Shown here one piece after another: positions 44,446 through 52,804 of a stretch of 64,000 bases of DNA (positions are counted from its first letter, which is position 1; each line of letters starts with the position of its first letter). This DNA comes from Mayfieldus sp038040285. Its GTDB lineage: Bacteria > Actinomycetota > Thermoleophilia > Solirubrobacterales > 70-9. The position numbers and the translations under genes were made by a program. The DNA is taken from contig JBBPIN010000007.1 in NCBI GenBank assembly GCA_038040285.1, forward strand, positions 22,267-86,266, written 5' to 3'. The notes beneath the pieces were generated by a model. That model was not told where the DNA came from and made no database searches. It saw nothing but the letters and a program-made list of their open reading frames with translations.

Positions 44446-45678
44446 CTAGACGCTGACCTCCTCCTTCACCTCCGACTCAAAGCTCGCCGGATCGGGATCG
44501 ATCTCGTACATCGCGAACCTGTCGCGGGTGGCGTCGAGCGTCTTCAAGCCCTCGCCGGTGATGTAGATGACGACCCGTTCACCGTCGCCGATCTCGCCCC
44601 GCGCTGCGAGCTTGGCGAGCACCGCCATCGTCACTCCTCCGGCCGTCTCGGTGAATATTCCCGTGGTCTCGGCCAGCAAACGGATGCCGTCGCGGATCTC
44701 GTCGTCTGAGACCGCGTCCACTGCGCCACCGCTTTGGCGCGCCAGCTCCAGGGCGTAGACGCCGTCGGCTGGGTCGCCGATCGCAAGGCTCTTGGCGATC
44801 GTGTCCGGCTTCTGGGGCTTGCAGATCTCCGAGCCCTCCTCGAACGCGGTGGCCACGGGGTTACAGCCCTGCGCCTGGGCGCCGTTGAAGGTCGGCAGCG
44901 AGCCCTCGACGAGGCCAACGTCGAGCCACTGCCGTAGTCCCCTGGCGATCTTCGTGAACAGCGAACCCGAGGCGACCGGACAGACCACACGGCTGGGGAG
45001 CTCCCAACCGAGCTGCTCGACGGTCTCGAAGGCGAGGGTCTTGGAGCCCTCCGAGTAGTAGGGGCGCAGATTGACGTTGACGAAGGCCCAGGGACGCGTC
45101 TCGGCCAGCTGGGTGCAGAGCCGGTTGACGTTGTCATAGGTGCCGCGCACGCCGACCAGGTTGGTGCCGTAGACGGCGGTGGCAAGCAGCTTCTGCTCCT
45201 CGAGATCGAAGGGAACGAAGACGTAGGAATCGAGACCGGCGGCCGCTGCGTGCGCGGCGACCGCGTTGGCGAGGTTTCCGGTCGACGCGCAAGCGACGGT
45301 GTCGAAGCCGAGCTCGCGGGCCTTCGCGAGGGCGACCGCCACGACCCGGTCCTTGAACGAGTGGGTCGGGTTGGCGGCGTCGTTCTTGATCCAGATCTCG
45401 GCGTCGACCCCGAGGCGCTCGGCCAACCGATCGGCGCGGATCAGCGGCGTCAGCCCGGGCTCCAGCGGATCGCTGGGGCGGGTTTCGAAGGGCAGGAAGT
45501 CCGAGTAGCGCCAGATGCCGCGCGACCCGGCCTGAATCTTTCGCTTTGCCTCCGCCGGGTCGAGGCCGGAGAAGTCATAGGAGACCTCGAGCGGGCCGAA
45601 GCAGTTTTCACACACGAAGCGGGCATCGAGGGGATAGCCCGCACCGCACTCCTTGCATTTCAGCTCTTGAACTGTCAT
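44446..45678 (-). CDS. thrC: Threonine-synthase-like PLP enzyme with zinc ribbon
   Basis: A 410-aa fold-type II PLP enzyme. An N-terminal zinc ribbon (Cys8, Cys11, Cys23, Cys26) is followed by the PLP Lys in NPTHSFKDRVV, the phosphate/cofactor loop CASTGNLANAVAAHAA and the late glycine-rich YITGEGLK. This is the class of threonine synthases acting on O-phosphohomoserine. The ATG at 45678 is used; an in-frame extension upstream lies inside a riboswitch. SAM control and coupling to a sulfur carrier raise the possibility that it makes homocysteine instead of threonine. Confidence 0.85.
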   Translation of the reverse strand: MTVQELKCKECGAGYPLDARFVCENCFGPLEVSYDFSGLDPAEAKRKIQAGSRGIWRYSDFLPFETRPSDPLEPGLTPLIRADRLAERLGVDAEIWIKNDAANPTHSFKDRVVAVALAKARELGFDTVACASTGNLANAVAAHAAAAGLDSYVFVPFDLEEQKLLATAVYGTNLVGVRGTYDNVNRLCTQLAETRPWAFVNVNLRPYYSEGSKTLAFETVEQLGWELPSRVVCPVASGSLFTKIARGLRQWLDVGLVEGSLPTFNGAQAQGCNPVATAFEEGSEICKPQKPDTIAKSLAIGDPADGVYALELARQSGGAVDAVSDDEIRDGIRLLAETTGIFTETAGGVTMAVLAKLAARGEIGDGERVVIYITGEGLKTLDATRDRFAMYEIDPDPASFESEVKEEVSV

Positions 45679-45684
45679 CCGATC

Positions 45685-45720
45685 AAAAAAGACCTCTGCC
45701 TGGGTGTGAGAGCAGAGGTC
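45685..45720 (-). terminator. Riboswitch expression platform (intrinsic terminator)
   Basis: A 9-bp perfect stem (45691-45699 with 45712-45720, arms GACCTCTGC/GCAGAGGTC), a 12-nt loop and TTTTTT, ending 6 nt before the thrC ATG. With the SAM aptamer just upstream this is a transcriptional off-switch. Confidence 0.9.
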
Positions 45721-45733
45721 CGGATCGGACTTC

Positions 45734-45839
45734 CACATCTCCCAGGCCTGTCCTGTGCCTGCTGGATTTGGCACCGTCCCCATATGCGGGGGGGTTGCCG
45801 GAGCTTCGACGGGCCAGTCCCTCCACTCCTCTCGATGTG
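45734..45839 (-). promoter_or_regulatory. SAM-I (S-box) riboswitch aptamer
   Basis: On the minus strand the S-box blocks occur in order: P1 5' arm CACATC (45839-45834), GTGGAGGGACTGGCCC, CTCCGGCAACC, a C/G-rich P3 hairpin, GGTGCCAAATCC, a P4 hairpin, and GGGAGATGTGG whose GATGTG closes P1 (45739-45734). A terminator and thrC follow. A possible -10 TATAGT (45853-45848) lies 8 nt upstream of P1. Recognition is by eye but all core blocks are present. Confidence 0.9.
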
Positions 45840-45847
45840 TGCGGCGG

Positions 45848-45853
45848 ACTATA
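45848..45853 (-). promoter_or_regulatory. Predicted -10 of the thrC operon
   Basis: TATAGT on the minus strand, positioned so that transcription begins near 45841, just before the riboswitch P1 arm. The -35 would fall around the end of the osmC-like gene and is not clear. Confidence 0.6.
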
Positions 45854-45867
45854 CCAGCGGTCTCGGA

Positions 45868-46380
45868 TCAGCCCTGCATGTTGTGCGACACGTCGACCTC
45901 GACATCCGGGGGTTGGCGCAGCGTCTGAAGCACCGTGCAATAGCGCTCGGTTCGCGCCAACAGCCCCTCGAGGTCCTCGGGCGTCGCACCCGGCGCGTCG
46001 ATCTCGAATCGCAGCCGGATGTCGGTGAATCCGGCTGGCACGTGCTTGTCGACACCGAGCGTTCCGCGCAGGTCGAGATCACCCTCAACCTTGGCTTCGA
46101 TCCGAGTCGCATCGATGCCGGTGGCCGTGGCGACCATCTGACAGGTGAGCTGAGCGCAGGCTGCGAGGGCACCGAGAAGAAGGTCGCCTGAGCAGGCGGC
46201 CGTCCCGGCCCCACCTACCCCGGTGTGGGCCTCGGCCGCCTGGATCGCGCGCCCCAGATCCACCGAGCAACTCATCGCGTCCTCGCCCCCGGAGCCGTCG
46301 GCGTGCAGCGTGATCTTCGATGCATCCGGGTCCTGCCGGTAGCGCTCCTTCAGCGGCTTCTGTATCTGGCGAAGGTCCAT
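45868..46380 (-). CDS. OsmC/Ohr-family protein
   Basis: A 170-aa OsmC-like thiol peroxidase. The two redox cysteines lie in ACSGDLLLGALAACAQLTCQM and RTERYCTVLQTLRQP. The N-terminal half includes a Gly-rich HTGVGGAGTAACSGD. The likely substrates are organic hydroperoxides or sulfur-containing oxidants. The ATG at 46380 has GGAGG 4 nt upstream and is preferred over the GTG one codon earlier. It lies just upstream of the SAM-riboswitch operon on the same strand. Confidence 0.87.
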   Translation of the reverse strand: MDLRQIQKPLKERYRQDPDASKITLHADGSGGEDAMSCSVDLGRAIQAAEAHTGVGGAGTAACSGDLLLGALAACAQLTCQMVATATGIDATRIEAKVEGDLDLRGTLGVDKHVPAGFTDIRLRFEIDAPGATPEDLEGLLARTERYCTVLQTLRQPPDVEVDVSHNMQG

Positions 46381-46479
46381 CACTCCTCCATGGTCGGGTT
46401 CGTGCCTGATCGAGGCGTCAGCCCATTAACCTAGTGGCAACGGTTATGACCACCGCGGACGAGAAGATGAGCCAAGCCG

Positions 46480-47499
46480 ATGCCGAACCTCCCGAAGCCA
46501 AGGCTGAGGCGCGCACGCGCGCAGTCGGGGCTCGTCTCCGCCGCGCAGCCTGAGCGCCGCAGCCCCAACATCGAGCAGATCGACGCCGAGGGCCTGCGCT
46601 GGGTCAACATCGAGGACCCCCGCGGCCCCGAGCGTGCCTGGCTCGAGGAGCATTTCGACTTTCACGCCCTCGACCTGGAGGACGTGCTATCGCGCAACCA
46701 GCGACCGAAGATCGACAAGTACGAGGACTACCTGTTCATCGTCCTTCACTTCCCGATCTTCGACCCCTCGGTAGGGCGGCTGGGAACTGGTGAGCTCGAC
46801 CTCTTCGTCGGGCCCGGCTTTCTGATCACGCTCCCCAACCAGCCCCTTCAGCCGGTCGAGTACCTGTTCGAGCGCTGCCGCTCCAAGGAGGAGTTGCGCG
46901 AGCAGCTGTTCTCGCGCGGATCTGGCTATCTGCTGTACCGAATCGTCGACGACAGCTTCGATTACTGCTTCCCGATGCTGCGCAAGATCGGAAACAAGCT
47001 CGACGCGCTTGAGGAGGAGATCTTCGAGGGGCGTTCGGAGGAAATCGTGCGCGAGATCTCCAACGCGAAGCAGGAGATCATCAACTTCCGCAAGGTGATT
47101 CGCCCGCAGCGCCCGGTCCTGCGCGATCTGGAGTCAGTCAAACAGCGCTACCTTGCCCCCGACCTCGACCTGGAGATCTACTTCGACGACATCGTCGACG
47201 CCCACGAGCGGATCTGGGACATGCTGGAGAACTACAAGGAGGTCGTCGAAGCACTCGAGGAGACCAACGAGTCGGTGATCTCGCACCGGTTCAACGACAT
47301 CCTGCGCATCCTGACCGTGTTCAGCATCGTCTTCCTGCCGCTCACCCTGGTCGCAAGCATCTGGGGCATGAACGTTGGGCTGCCCGGCGGAGGCGATCCG
47401 AGCCACGCATCGACGATGAACTTCTGGATCATCGTGGCGGTCATGGTGGTGGTGCTCGCCGGCATGCTGGCCTTCTTCCGCCGCCGCGGCTGGCTTTAG
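46480..47499 (+). CDS. corA: CorA-family magnesium/divalent cation transporter
   Basis: A 339-aa pentameric-channel subunit: a large cytoplasmic domain with long helices, then two C-terminal transmembrane helices with the signature GMN in SIWGMNVGLPGG (first helix FSIVFLPLTLVASIW; second FWIIVAVMVVVLAGMLAFF) and a basic tail. The start is uncertain: residues before about 28 are Arg/Ala-rich. A short competing frame from the ATG at 46446 (35 codons) overlaps it. Confidence 0.93.
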   Translation: MPNLPKPRLRRARAQSGLVSAAQPERRSPNIEQIDAEGLRWVNIEDPRGPERAWLEEHFDFHALDLEDVLSRNQRPKIDKYEDYLFIVLHFPIFDPSVGRLGTGELDLFVGPGFLITLPNQPLQPVEYLFERCRSKEELREQLFSRGSGYLLYRIVDDSFDYCFPMLRKIGNKLDALEEEIFEGRSEEIVREISNAKQEIINFRKVIRPQRPVLRDLESVKQRYLAPDLDLEIYFDDIVDAHERIWDMLENYKEVVEALEETNESVISHRFNDILRILTVFSIVFLPLTLVASIWGMNVGLPGGGDPSHASTMNFWIIVAVMVVVLAGMLAFFRRRGWL

Positions 47500-47538
47500 C
47501 GAACGGCGCCGCAGCCGCCGCTCTAGGATCAGCCCCCT

Positions 47539-48030
47539 GTGGCCAACTACCGCATCTGGGCGCCCTGGCGCCTCGAGTACGTGACGGACGCCGCCAAGGA
47601 CAACGAGGACGAGTGCATCTTCTGCGCCAAACCGGCTGCCGACGATGACGAGGCGAACCTGATCGTCCACCGCGGCGAGCGCTGCTTCGTGATCCTCAAC
47701 CTCTTCCCGTACACAAACGGCCACCTGATGGTGGCCCCTTTCGAGCACACCGCGGCACTTCAGGACCTCGACGCCGACACGGTCGCCGAGATGATGGCCC
47801 TCGCGCAGGCAGCGATGCGGCGGCTGGAGGAGGTCTATGCCCCCCACGGCTACAACGTCGGTTTCAACCAGGGGCGGATCGCCGGGGCTGGGTTCGAGAA
47901 CCACATTCACATGCACGTGGTGCCGCGCTGGGGCGGCGACACGAACTTCATGCCGGTGCTCGCCGACACCCGGGTGATGCCGCAGACACCCCAGCAGAGC
48001 TACGAGGCGCTCCGAGGCGGCTTTGACTGA
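47539..48030 (+). CDS. HIT-family hydrolase (Ap4A-phosphorylase-like)
   Basis: A 163-aa histidine-triad protein. It has a zinc-like Cys pair (CIFCAK) and the triad HIHMHVVPRWGGDTNFMPV, matching the actinobacterial Ap4A phosphorylase group (Rv2613c-like), which cleaves diadenosine polyphosphates. The GTG start has no Shine-Dalgarno; a -10-like TAGGAT (47524-47529) ends 9 nt upstream, suggesting a leaderless mRNA. The next gene overlaps its stop by 8 nt. Confidence 0.9.
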   Translation: MANYRIWAPWRLEYVTDAAKDNEDECIFCAKPAADDDEANLIVHRGERCFVILNLFPYTNGHLMVAPFEHTAALQDLDADTVAEMMALAQAAMRRLEEVYAPHGYNVGFNQGRIAGAGFENHIHMHVVPRWGGDTNFMPVLADTRVMPQTPQQSYEALRGGFD

Positions 48031-49405
48031 GCAAGAGGTCCTCGCCCCGGCGGGGATCTTCAAGGCCTACGACATCCGCGGCCTCTACGGCACCGAGATG
48101 GACGAGACCACCGCTCACGCGATCGGCAGGGCGTTCGCGCGGGTGCTGGGGAGGCTGCGCGACAAGCCGCCCTCCGAGCTGCGGGTCGGGCTCGGCCGCG
48201 ACATGCGGCTGACCTCGCCGCGGATGGCCGAGGAGCTGCGAGACGGTCTGATCTTCGAGGGTGTGAGCGTGCTCGACGCAGGGATGATCGCCACCGAGAT
48301 GCTGTACGAACTGGTCGGCTCGCGCGACCTCGACGGCGGCGCGATGGTCACCGCGTCGCACAACCCGAAGCCCTACACCGGCGTGAAGCTGGTCCGCGAG
48401 GGCGCGCTGGCGCTGTCCGGCGACGCCGGCATCGGCGACGTTCAGCGCGAGATCGAGGTCGGCCTTGGCCCGGCGCCAGGGGGCGGCTCGTTCGAAGAGG
48501 TGGACATCTGGGACGAGTACCGCAAGCGGGCCGCGGCCTTCATCGACCCGGGGACCGTGAAGCCGATGCGCGTGGTCGTCGATGGCGCAAACGGCATGGC
48601 GGGACCGATGGTCGGCCCGATCCTGGAGCGACTGGGGCTCGACCTGGTGCCGCTGTACTTCGAGCCCGACGGCGAGTTCCCCGACCACGAGCCAAATCCG
48701 CTGCTGGAGAAGAACCGCCGGATGATCATCGAGCGGGTGCGCAGCGACAGCGCCGACCTCGGCATCGCCTGGGACGGGGACGCGGACCGCTGCTTCTTCA
48801 TCGACGCCGATGGCGTGTTCTGCGACGGCGACTTCGTCTGCGCGCTGCTTGCGCGCGCCGCGCTGAGCAAGGAGTCGGGCGCGACGATCCTCTACGACCC
48901 TCGCTCCAGCCGGGCGGTGCCCGACACCGTCGCCGCGGCGGGCGGGCGCTCGGCGCTGAGCCGGGTCGGTCACGCCTTCTTCAAGGCCGGGATGCGTGAG
49001 GAGAAGGCCGCGTTCGGCGGCGAGGTCTCAGGCCACTACTACTTCCGCGAGTTCTGGTGCGCCGACTCGGGCACGATCCCGGCGCTTCTGATGCTCGAGC
49101 TGCTCTCGGTCGACGGCCGCGGGTTATCGGAGCTGATGGCCGAGTTTCGCTCCCGCTACTTCATCTCCGGCGAGATCAACTCCGAGGTCGCCGACCAGCA
49201 ATCCAAGATGGAGGAGATCGCCGAGCGCTACTCCGACGGCGAGGTCACGCGGCTGGACGGCGTCTCGGTCGACTACCCGGATTGGCACTTCAACGTCCGC
49301 CCCTCCAACACAGAGCCATTGCTGCGGCTGAATTTGGAGTCGCTCATCTCGCGGGAAGACATGGAGAAAAAGCGGGATGAAGCGCTGGGGTTGATTCGGG
49401 CGTGA
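48023..49405 (+). CDS. Phosphomannomutase/phosphoglucomutase
   Basis: A 460-aa alpha-D-phosphohexomutase (ManB/AlgC type) in four domains. The phospho-Ser loop is VTASHNPK, the metal loop is AWDGDADRCFF, sugar-binding is GEVSGHYYFRE, and the phosphate-binding loop is RPSNTEPLLRLNLE. It supplies mannose-1-P or glucose-1-P for glycans, possibly feeding the cytidylyltransferase gene some 6 kb away (inference). It starts at TTG overlapping the HIT gene by 8 nt. Confidence 0.93.
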   Translation: MTEQEVLAPAGIFKAYDIRGLYGTEMDETTAHAIGRAFARVLGRLRDKPPSELRVGLGRDMRLTSPRMAEELRDGLIFEGVSVLDAGMIATEMLYELVGSRDLDGGAMVTASHNPKPYTGVKLVREGALALSGDAGIGDVQREIEVGLGPAPGGGSFEEVDIWDEYRKRAAAFIDPGTVKPMRVVVDGANGMAGPMVGPILERLGLDLVPLYFEPDGEFPDHEPNPLLEKNRRMIIERVRSDSADLGIAWDGDADRCFFIDADGVFCDGDFVCALLARAALSKESGATILYDPRSSRAVPDTVAAAGGRSALSRVGHAFFKAGMREEKAAFGGEVSGHYYFREFWCADSGTIPALLMLELLSVDGRGLSELMAEFRSRYFISGEINSEVADQQSKMEEIAERYSDGEVTRLDGVSVDYPDWHFNVRPSNTEPLLRLNLESLISREDMEKKRDEALGLIRA

Positions 49406-49433
49406 TGTCATTCGTCATTCGTCATTCGTCACT
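49406..49433. repeat. Four-unit heptamer cassette (CGTCATT type)
   Basis: Units TGTCATT, CGTCATT, CGTCATT and CGTCACT start right after the phosphohexomutase stop (49403-49405) and end 6 nt before the ATG of the next gene, filling the intercistronic gap. Confidence 0.87.
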
Positions 49434-49439
49434 CGGGTG

Positions 49440-50483
49440 ATGAACGAGGGGCAGCTGACACCAGAGCAAGCGCTGGATCGGGCGCGCGATGCCGGAATTC
49501 ACCAGCTGCGCATTCCCACGCCGTTCGCCGTCGGTCGCGTCAACTGCTACCTGATCGAGGACAAGCCGCTGACCCTGGTCGACACCGGGCCCAACTCGGG
49601 CAAGGCGCTGGACGAGCTTCAGCGCCAGCTCGCCGACCACGGCCACTCGATCGCCGATCTGGAGCTGGTGATCCTCACCCACCAGCACATCGACCACCTC
49701 GGCCTGGTCGAGATCATCGTCGAGCACTCCGGCGCCGAGGTGGCTGCGATCGACGTAGCGGTCCGGCGGCTGGCCAACTTCGGCGAGGACGCCGAGCGCG
49801 AGGACGAGGCCGCCGCGCAGCTGATGCGACGTCACGGGATTCCCGAAAACGTCGTCTACGCGCTTCAGAGCGTCTCGCGGAGCTTCCGTGGATGGGGCGC
49901 GAAGGCAAACGTCACCCGGCCGCTGCACGACGGCGAGGACCTAAAGCTGCGCGACCGGGCGCTGCAGGTGTTTCACCGCCCGGGGCACAGCCCCTCCGAC
50001 ACCGTGTTCTGGGACCCGGACCGCCGCATCCTGATCGCCGCCGATCATCTGATCGCCCACATCTCCTCCAATCCCCTGATCAGCCGCCCGCTCGATGACT
50101 CCGCCGAACGTACCCAGGCGCTGGTCGCCTACATCGACTCGCTCAAAAAGACCCGGGAGATGCCAGCCGAGATCGTGCTCTCCGGTCACGGCGAGCCGAT
50201 CACCGATCACGTCTCGCTGATCACCGACCGCCTTGCCCTGCATGAACGGCGGGCCGAGAAGCTCTACGGCCTGGTCGCCGAGCAACCGCGGACGGGCTAC
50301 GACCTGGCGCAGGCGCTGTGGGGCAACGTCGCGGTCACCCAGGCGTTCCTCACCCTCTCGGAGGTGATCGGCCACCTCGACCTGCTGGTCAACGAGGGAC
50401 GGGTGCGTGAGGTCGAGGACGGAGAGGTCGTCCGCTACGAGGCGATCGGCGACGCCAGTGACGCAGTCGCCGGCGAGGGCTAG
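49440..50483 (+). CDS. Metallo-beta-lactamase-fold hydrolase with C-terminal winged helix
   Basis: A 347-aa MBL-fold protein with the metal motif THQHIDHLG, HRPGHSPSDTVFW, ADHLI and SGHGEPI, and a C-terminal winged-helix/LACTB2-type domain. Relatives hydrolyse thioesters or RNA; the substrate is unknown. Start: ATG 49440 (a GTG one codon upstream is also possible). The whole upstream gap is a heptamer repeat, so its ribosome-binding site is unusual (CTCGGGTG). Confidence 0.88.
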   Translation: MNEGQLTPEQALDRARDAGIHQLRIPTPFAVGRVNCYLIEDKPLTLVDTGPNSGKALDELQRQLADHGHSIADLELVILTHQHIDHLGLVEIIVEHSGAEVAAIDVAVRRLANFGEDAEREDEAAAQLMRRHGIPENVVYALQSVSRSFRGWGAKANVTRPLHDGEDLKLRDRALQVFHRPGHSPSDTVFWDPDRRILIAADHLIAHISSNPLISRPLDDSAERTQALVAYIDSLKKTREMPAEIVLSGHGEPITDHVSLITDRLALHERRAEKLYGLVAEQPRTGYDLAQALWGNVAVTQAFLTLSEVIGHLDLLVNEGRVREVEDGEVVRYEAIGDASDAVAGEG

Positions 50484-50493
50484 GCTCAAGATC

Positions 50494-51522
50494 GTGGCCT
50501 CCGTACCAACCACCGCGGCTCCCGAGGCGCCTCCGAGCGAGACCAAGCCGGCCAGCTCCCCCCTGCGCCCCAGCCCCGGTTCTGCGAAGAAGCGAATGCT
50601 GATCATCGTCAACCCCTACGCGACGACGGTCTCCGACCGGCTCAAGAACCTCGTCGTCTACGCGCTCCAGGGCCGCTACGACGTCGAGGCGGTCTCCACC
50701 GAGGCTCAGAACCACGCCACCGAGATCGGCCGCGAGGCCTGCGATGGCGGCTATGACATCGTCGTCGCCTTCGGGGGCGACGGCACCCTGAACGAGGTCG
50801 CCAACGGCCTGGTCGGGACCGACGTCCCGGTCTCGGTGCTCCCGGGCGGCTCGACCAACGTCGTCGCCCGCACACTAGGCATCCCCAACGACGTCGTCGA
50901 CGCCACCGAGCACCTGCTCGGGCTGGCCGACGACTTCCGACCACGGCGCATCGACCTCGGCAACGTGAACGGCCGCCGCTTCGTCTTCTCCTGCGGCATG
51001 GGGCTCGACGCCAGCGTCACCGAGCGAGTCGACGCGCGCCCCGGCATGAAGGCCAAGGCCGGGCCCTACTACTACACGTGGGCGGCACTCTCGAGCTTCT
51101 ACCTCCACTACCTGCGGAATCCCGTCGTCATGCGGGTCGAAGCCGCGGGTCACGAAGTCGAGGGCATCACCGCCCTGGTTCAGAACTCCGACCCCTATAC
51201 CTACTTCGCATCGCGGCCAATCAGGGTCTGCGAGGGGGTCACGCTCGACGATGGCACCCTCTCGCTCGCGGTGCTGAAACGCGCCGCGCAGCGCGATACC
51301 CCGACTTTGATCACGCGCCTGCTCAGCGAAGGGCTCAGCGCCGCCAATCACCGTCAGATCGAGCACTTCGACGACCTGCGCGAAGCGAATGTCAGCTCGG
51401 CCTCGGTCGACTCCCACGGCGCGCCGCGGCCATTCCCGCTCCAGGTCGACGGCGACTACATCGGCCAGCAGTCCCGGGCCGAGCTTCGGGTCGAGCCCGG
51501 GGCGCTGACTGTCGTTGCCTGA
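50494..51522 (+). CDS. Diacylglycerol kinase-family lipid kinase
   Basis: A 342-aa DAGK_cat protein. A Pro/Ser/Ala-rich N-terminus precedes MLIIVNPYAT, the nucleotide loop VAFGGDGTLNEVANGL and PGGSTNVVARTLGIP, then the C-terminal lipid-binding domain. It phosphorylates diacylglycerol, sphingosine-like lipids or polyprenols. The GTG at 50494 is preferred; longer frames run through the preceding gene. The 3' end overlaps the next gene by 8 nt. Confidence 0.9.
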   Translation: MASVPTTAAPEAPPSETKPASSPLRPSPGSAKKRMLIIVNPYATTVSDRLKNLVVYALQGRYDVEAVSTEAQNHATEIGREACDGGYDIVVAFGGDGTLNEVANGLVGTDVPVSVLPGGSTNVVARTLGIPNDVVDATEHLLGLADDFRPRRIDLGNVNGRRFVFSCGMGLDASVTERVDARPGMKAKAGPYYYTWAALSSFYLHYLRNPVVMRVEAAGHEVEGITALVQNSDPYTYFASRPIRVCEGVTLDDGTLSLAVLKRAAQRDTPTLITRLLSEGLSAANHRQIEHFDDLREANVSSASVDSHGAPRPFPLQVDGDYIGQQSRAELRVEPGALTVVA

Positions 51523-51943
51523 AGACTGCGCCTTCTGCCGCATCGCCGCCGGCACCGAGGACGCCGCCTCCGTGGTGCTGGACGAGCCTCACGCCGTCGC
51601 CTTCCTTGACCACCGGCCGCTGTTCCCCGGCCACTGCCTGCTGATCCCCCGCCAGCATCACGAGACGCTCGCCGACCTGCCGCAGGAGCTGCTGGAGCCC
51701 TTCTTCGCCACCGTCCAACTGCTCGCGCGGGCGATACCGGATGCGATGGGCAAGCCGGGCAGCTTCGTGGCGATGAACAACGTGGTCAGCCAGAGCGTCC
51801 CCCACCTGCACGTCCACGTCGTGCCGCGCAAACCCAAGGACGGCCTTCGGGGCTTCTTCTGGCCGCGCCACAAGTACGAGTCCGACGAACAGCGCGACGC
51901 GGCGCGCGACGCGATCCGCGCGGCGCTGCGCGACCTGAGCTAG
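51515..51943 (+). CDS. HIT-family hydrolase
   Basis: A 142-aa histidine-triad protein with CAFCRIAAG, HRPLFPGHCLLIPRQHHETL and the triad HLHVHVVPRKPKDGLRGFFW. It is closer to the HinT/Fhit-like nucleotide hydrolase group than the other HIT gene here. The TTG start overlaps the kinase stop. The substrate is unknown. Confidence 0.9.
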   Translation: MPEDCAFCRIAAGTEDAASVVLDEPHAVAFLDHRPLFPGHCLLIPRQHHETLADLPQELLEPFFATVQLLARAIPDAMGKPGSFVAMNNVVSQSVPHLHVHVVPRKPKDGLRGFFWPRHKYESDEQRDAARDAIRAALRDLS

Positions 51944-51953
51944 GTTCGTTTCG

Positions 51954-52409
51954 ATGTCACAGGAGGACGTAGAGCTGGTCATCGGCGTCTTTGCGGCAGC
52001 CCTCCAAGAAGTCGGGCACGTCGAGATGCGGGCGATGATCGAGGACGACGGCGTTTGGGCCCGCAATGCGGCTCGATTCAGCCCCGACGTCAAGGTCAGG
52101 TTCGTCACCCCGCGGGCCGGTGGCGTGACGGTCATGGAGCAGGCGTTCGAGGGCATCGAGGGCCTCAGAGAGGGGTGGCGCGAGTGGTTGAAGCCCTGGG
52201 ACGAGTTCCACGTCGTGATGGAGGACGTGCCCGACTCTGGGCAAGGCGACGTGTTGGTGCTGGCGCAGGCCACCGGGCGGATGCGAGGCACGGAGGCAGA
52301 GGTTCCGCAGGAGGTCGCCGCGCTCTGCCGTGTGGAGCGGAACAGGATCGTCGAGATCGGCTTCTACCTCGACCAGGGACAGGCGCGCCGCGACGCAGGT
52401 CTGGGCTAG
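51954..52409 (+). CDS. SnoaL-like protein
   Basis: A 151-aa NTF2-fold protein: MSQEDVELVIGVFAAALQ start, a middle region GIEGLREGWREWLKPWDEF and the end FYLDQGQARRDAGLG. The function is unknown; such proteins are numerous in Solirubrobacterales. A paralogue lies immediately downstream. A TAGGTT hexamer 7 nt upstream of the ATG could be a -10, but it overlaps the previous stop. Confidence 0.83.
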   Translation: MSQEDVELVIGVFAAALQEVGHVEMRAMIEDDGVWARNAARFSPDVKVRFVTPRAGGVTVMEQAFEGIEGLREGWREWLKPWDEFHVVMEDVPDSGQGDVLVLAQATGRMRGTEAEVPQEVAALCRVERNRIVEIGFYLDQGQARRDAGLG

Positions 52410-52446
52410 CTCTTGATCCCCGGGCATCTGCGCTAGCTTCGACTCG

Positions 52447-52800
52447 GTGCCTGGAGAGGAGATTCAGATCGACGCCGAGGCGGAGATCACCTTCGTCGCC
52501 CCCCAAGGCGGCGGCGTGGGCGCCATGGGCGGACCGTTCCGGGGGATCGCTGGGATGCGCGCTGGATGGCGAGAGTGGCTCAGCCCCTGGCAGAGCTATG
52601 TGATTGCCGCTGAGGACGTGATCGACGCCGGCGGGGGAAGGGTCCTCGCCCTGGTCGGCTCGCGATGCCGGATGCACGGCTCGGGAGCCGAGGTGGCCCA
52701 AGGAGCGGCGGCGATCGTGCGGGTCGAGTCCGGCCGAATTGTCTCGATCGACTTCTACCTGGACCAGGACGAGGCCCGCCGCGACGCGGGACTCGCCTAA
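52447..52800 (+). CDS. SnoaL-like protein, shortened paralogue
   Basis: A 117-aa protein clearly paralogous to its neighbour: GIAGMRAGWREWLSPWQSY and FYLDQDEARRDAGLA align with GIEGLREGWREWLKPWDEF and FYLDQGQARRDAGLG. It lacks about 30 N-terminal residues, including the first helix, so it may be a truncated duplicate or an alternative partner. The GTG start is 7 nt after a -10-like TAGCTT (52434-52439). Confidence 0.75.
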   Translation: MPGEEIQIDAEAEITFVAPQGGGVGAMGGPFRGIAGMRAGWREWLSPWQSYVIAAEDVIDAGGGRVLALVGSRCRMHGSGAEVAQGAAAIVRVESGRIVSIDFYLDQDEARRDAGLA

Positions 52801-52804
52801 TTGC

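Noticed and set aside
45679..45783. An N-terminal extension of the thrC-like protein starting MGTVPNPAGTG
   Set aside because: This stretch is part of the SAM riboswitch and its terminator; the conserved protein begins at MTVQELKCKECG.
45734..45839. The thrC leader as a cobalamin riboswitch
   Set aside because: The GGTG..A..TCC block alone is similar, but the CCCGC and GCCACTG boxes are missing while every S-box block is present in order.
46446..46550. A 35-codon frame (MTTADEKMSQADAEPPE...) overlapping the corA start
   Set aside because: It has no known similarity and ends quickly; it could be a frameshifted corA N-terminus, but the present corA start is workable.
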